NCBI GenBank assembly: GCA_041657585.1
Contig: JBBABP010000047.1
Location: 1-8,398, forward strand
Source: JBBABP01 sp041657585
GTDB lineage: Bacteria > Patescibacteriota > Gracilibacteria > Absconditabacterales > Absconditicoccaceae
DNA length: 8,398 bases
Direction of reading: 5' to 3'
The notes beneath the pieces are model-generated. The model saw only the letters and a program-made list of their open reading frames with translations. It had not been told where the DNA came from and did not search any database. A program made the position numbers and the translations under genes. Of this stretch, positions 5,801 through 8,398 are shown piece after piece (within the stretch, counting starts at the first letter, position 1; every line of letters starts with the position of its first letter).

Positions 5801-5890
5801 ATAATTGATTAGTAAGAGTTAGAACATAAGAAATATATACTTTATCCACTCTTCATCTTTTTCTTGTATAAGCTTTTCTCCCCATTTCTT
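5784..5890. repeat. 107-bp direct repeat R1, copy 2
   Basis: This is the partner of 3949-4055. Its right edge coincides with the TAA of the S66 peptidase gene (5889-5891), so the copy begins exactly where that gene ends. Confidence 0.85.
5819..5890 (-). pseudogene. 3'-end fragment of the 119-aa orphan gene
   Basis: The last 24 codons of the orphan gene are repeated: K-K-W-G-E-K-L-I-Q-E-K-D-E-E-W-I-K-Y-I-F-L-M-F then TAA (5819-5821). There is no start and no upstream portion. The fragment follows the stop of the S66 gene in another reading frame. It is noncoding in effect and persists as the S66 3' untranslated region with its terminator. Confidence 0.75.
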
Positions 5891-6833
5891 ATTCTAAAAA
5901 CTCTTCTATAATTTCTATTTCTTTATTTGTTGCATCTAATTTGGCTTTTGCTCAAATTGGCAAATAACAGTTTGGACATTTATGCCCAAAATCATTAGTT
6001 TTCAATATAGGAAAATCATATTCTTTAGTTATATCTAATACAATATCTTCATATTTTACTTTGATGTTATTATCAATTTTGGCTTTTCCGTCTTGGAATC
6101 CCCAAATGTAGCCTACTACAATTCATTTGATTTTGTTAAATACTCAAATATCTTTTAATTGCTGGAGTTTGCGGATTGCACTTCTTGTATCATCCCTATA
6201 TCATTCTAGAAATAAAATTGAGTTTTCAAAATTAGGAAAATAAGATGTTCCAGTAAGTTTTAGGATTGAAGATAAATTACAACCAAGAATTTTTCATTCA
6301 GCAATGCCATCTCTTATACAAACTCTTTCAGAAGATGCTTGTATTGTTTTTGATTTATCCAAAATTCTATTTTGAAAACTGTTCCAAGTATATTCATCAT
6401 CCAAATCAAATTTTCTCCCTGCTTTTGCATTGCTACCATTGAAAACAACTAAATCTGTCTTTGTATTAATTGATAGATGTAAAACATCTATGTCACTCAT
6501 TCCCAAAAAGATTTTTGGATGTTTCTTGATGTTTTCATAGTCAATTAAAGAAAGAATTTGATTCGCTGTATCTCACCCATTAACACAATAAATTGCTTTG
6601 ACTTCTGGATTTGAAAACATTTCATTCAAATCATCTGCTCTTTCTTGTGGCTCCCCACCAGAAACTTCATATCTATCTATGGCAAAGCAATTTTTGGAAC
6701 AAATTGTTTTTAATCAAAGTTTTTCAAATTTTAAAATGGCATTGTTGAGCAAATCTCTTTGCTCCTCTGTTGTTGGGTTGGCTGGAGATATAAATCAAAT
6801 AGTATCACCAATTTGTAGTTTCTTGGCAATCAT
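5889..6833 (-). CDS. S66 family serine peptidase (LD-carboxypeptidase/MccF-like)
   Basis: This is a 314-aa protein with eight TGA glycines. Family members cleave the L,D bond of muropeptide tetrapeptides in wall recycling, or inactivate microcin C-type peptides (MccF). The full set of landmarks is present: I-G-F-I-S-P-A-N-P at 12-20, S-G-G-E-P-Q-E-R-A-D-D-L-N at 58-70, and a C-V-N-G-G-D-T-A-N-Q loop at 83-92. Then come K-I-F-L-G-M-S-D-I-D with nucleophile Ser113, I-L-F-L-E with Glu210, and D-F-G-H-K-C-P-N with His284. Spacing and length match the LdcA family (about 300 aa). The N-G-G-D-x-x-N loop is closer to MccF-type members. No signal peptide is visible, so it should be cytoplasmic. The ATG at 6833 follows an in-frame stop. 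It lies 141 bp downstream of the pyruvate kinase-like gene on the same strand and ends in the copied R1 terminator. Confidence 0.9.
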
Positions 6834-6974
6834 TTCTTTTTCTTAAAAATAAAAAATAATAAGAAAGGGAGTAATATTAATTAAGTCTTTTTTCTATTGC
6901 ACACAACTCATCGCTATCTTACATGGTTGCTTGAAATATAGATATTTTTGTATATTGTTTGCGATAAAAAAAAA

Positions 6975-8384
6975 TTATATATTTTTAAATTTATACAATT
7001 CCAATCAGTTTATCATTCAGGTTTTTTCATCTTTGATCATTTCATTTGCCTGCACAATTAAAATTTTGTCGTCCAAAGAAATATTTCATTTAAAAATTAT
7101 TCTGATCATTTCTTTTCATATTCTTTTCAAATTCTCATAACTAAATGATTGAGAAATTTTGTATCATTTTACTCATCGCAACATATTCAAAAATCTGTAT
7201 GTTTCATCATTTTTTGTAAAAGAAATTAACGGGATGATCGGATTAAGCGAAGATAATCTGGCTGTCGTATATCAATTCTCGGTATAAGAAACTATCGCCC
7301 TGATTTCTATTTCTTTTGTCGCTCTGTAAGCGTTGTAAATAATATAATCTCTAACTGCGAAATCTTCGTTCTTTTCAAAAAATTTATTCAAATGTTGATC
7401 TCATATTTTCAATTCGTTTTTGTCCAAGGTATCTGAAAGCTCAGTGATGATGTCCAAAGATTCTTCCTCTTTCAATATTGTTTCTATCATATAAGCGTCG
7501 ACAGTTAGTCAGCAAAATCTTTTGATAACTGATTCGTTGATGTGTTGATATTTTCATTTAACGAAATTTCAGTTAACTGTGATGATTATTGGTTTGCCCA
7601 AATCCTTGCATTTTTTCATAAGTTTTTCGTCGATTACTTTTTTGTCTTTCATGAATTTTTCAATTTTGTCGAAAGCAAAAATAATTCAATCTGAAATCTG
7701 AAGTATTCATTCGAAATTATCCAAAGCTTCTTTGGTTTCTATCTTTGCCATGATTTTCATCTTATCAACATTTTGAGAAGCGAGAAATTCTTTCAGAAGG
7801 AAAATATCTTCTTTTGATTTTATATTTGGTGCAGATATGATATGTATACCATATTCCAATCACCACAAAATATCTTTTTTGTCTTTGTCTGTCAAAAAAG
7901 GTAAATTCAAATCGTAATCTTTGAACGTCACTTTATCAAATTGAATTAGCTCTCATCATTGAATTACTTCGCAAGTAATATTTTCTTCTTTGATGTTTTT
8001 TACTTTGATACTTACTCAACTTTGTCAGAATTTAATTATTTGTCATGCTTTCAATTCCGAAAGAAATGGTGCATCTATAAATATTTTTTTGTTGCTTTCT
8101 TGAGCATATTCAGAATATTCAACTTGGATTATTTGTTTTTCTTTTAGTTTTATGTTCATTACATTTTTGACTCTTAGATCTGTTCATTTTAATTCCAACA
8201 TAATTGTTTTGCTGTTATCAAGCTTCATTATCGTGTCTATATATTTTTTATTGTTGTCATCAAATCCACCAGAAAGAGACATTCTAAAAACATCTACCAT
8301 ATTGATTACTTTTGAAAGTACAGTTTCTTTGGCCAAAGTTGGAGCCACTCAAGTAATAATTTTTGCAAAATGAAAGTTATTCAT
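6975..8384 (-). CDS. Pyruvate kinase family protein with altered active site
   Basis: This is a 469-aa protein, the usual length of bacterial pyruvate kinase, with about 21 TGA glycines against four GGN. Pyruvate kinase makes ATP and pyruvate from phosphoenolpyruvate in the last step of glycolysis. The order of landmarks fits: an A-K-I-I-T-G-V-A-P-T strand, R-M-S-L-S-G-G (34-40), and L-E-L-K-G-T-D-L-R (63-71). A short B-domain follows, then N-L-P-F-L-T-D-K-D-K-K-D-I (160-172) and M-A-K-I-E-T (212-217, catalytic Lys214 and Glu216 kept). Next are S-D-G-I-I-F-A-F-D-K (231-240) and D-L-G-K-P-I-I-I-T. A full C-terminal domain has I-R-A-I-V-S-Y-T-E-N-G-Y-T-T-A-R. Changes from consensus include S for N and G-G for H-G in R-x-N-x-S-H-G, L-E for L-D, G-T-D for G-P-E, and F-A-F-D-K where V-A-R-G-D is expected. 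Activity is therefore uncertain. The ATG at 8384 matches the family N-terminus. Confidence 0.85.
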
Positions 8385-8398
8385 AATTTGAATTAAAG

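Noticed and set aside
6598..6846. Plus-strand frame opposite the S66 gene
   Set aside because: The opposite strand encodes a clear S66 peptidase with its catalytic triad.
6834..6974. Possible small gene or RNA between the pyruvate kinase-like and S66 genes
   Set aside because: No ATG-started frame of convincing length, no strong promoter and no stable hairpin were visible in these 141 bp.
6931..8373. Several plus-strand hydrophobic frames opposite the pyruvate kinase-like gene
   Set aside because: They are reverse-strand shadows of a continuous 469-codon family-matched frame.
1..8398. In-frame TGA codons as selenocysteine, tryptophan or pseudogene decay
   Set aside because: There are far too many, evenly spread over every gene except one, and they fall at conserved glycine positions. 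TGG is used for tryptophan. There are no accompanying frameshifts.

Overview
The window comes from an AT-rich bacterium that reads UGA as glycine (genetic code 25). This points to the Patescibacteria/CPR lineages Absconditabacteria (SR1) or Gracilibacteria (BD1-5). Read with the standard code, almost every gene here is shattered. Read with UGA=Gly, long uninterrupted frames with recognisable family motifs appear on both strands. I count about 90 in-frame TGA codons against about 40 GGN glycine codons, and every gene stops at TAA or TAG. Shine-Dalgarno motifs are absent or weak before the start codons. All coordinates below were derived by hand translation with UGA=Gly.

Layout. 1-508 (+): the tail of an unidentified membrane protein, then a 97-aa protein with weak similarity to DUF721/DciA. 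523-2482: an inverted-repeat pair (523-619 and 2400-2482) bracketing a minus-strand operon of type IV secretion/conjugation type. That operon holds two VirB2/TrbC-like pilin-like membrane proteins followed by a TraC-like protein (the VirB4 N-terminal domain). No VirB4 ATPase gene lies next to it. 2539-3654 (+): a five-helix membrane protein with a two-cysteine C-terminal domain. 3669-3773: a GC-richer palindromic repeat with a second palindrome inserted in it. 3789-3977 (+): a small membrane-anchored protein with a W-V-K-H-G-N-P-S motif. 3984-4343 (-): a 119-aa orphan that uses no UGA glycine codon and looks recently acquired.

4445-5890 is a duplicated patch. A NYN-domain (LabA/DUF88-like) RNase-type gene (4686-5480, -) lies between two direct copies of a 116-bp repeat that carries a small SHOCT-like reading frame. 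Outside these lie two direct copies of a 107-bp repeat made of the 3' end and terminator of the 119-aa orphan gene. A 10-N assembly gap (4623-4632) lies within this patch.

5889-8384 (-): a pyruvate kinase-family protein of normal length (469 aa) but with an altered active site, followed by an S66 LD-carboxypeptidase/MccF-like serine peptidase with its Ser-Glu-His triad. The S66 gene ends exactly where the borrowed 107-bp terminator fragment begins.

How the parts relate. The T4SS genes probably form the surface and membrane part of a DNA-transfer or uptake machine whose motor ATPase must be encoded elsewhere. The pyruvate kinase and S66 genes are neighbours on one strand, but nothing ties them functionally. 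No tRNA, rRNA, CRISPR array or transposase is visible.
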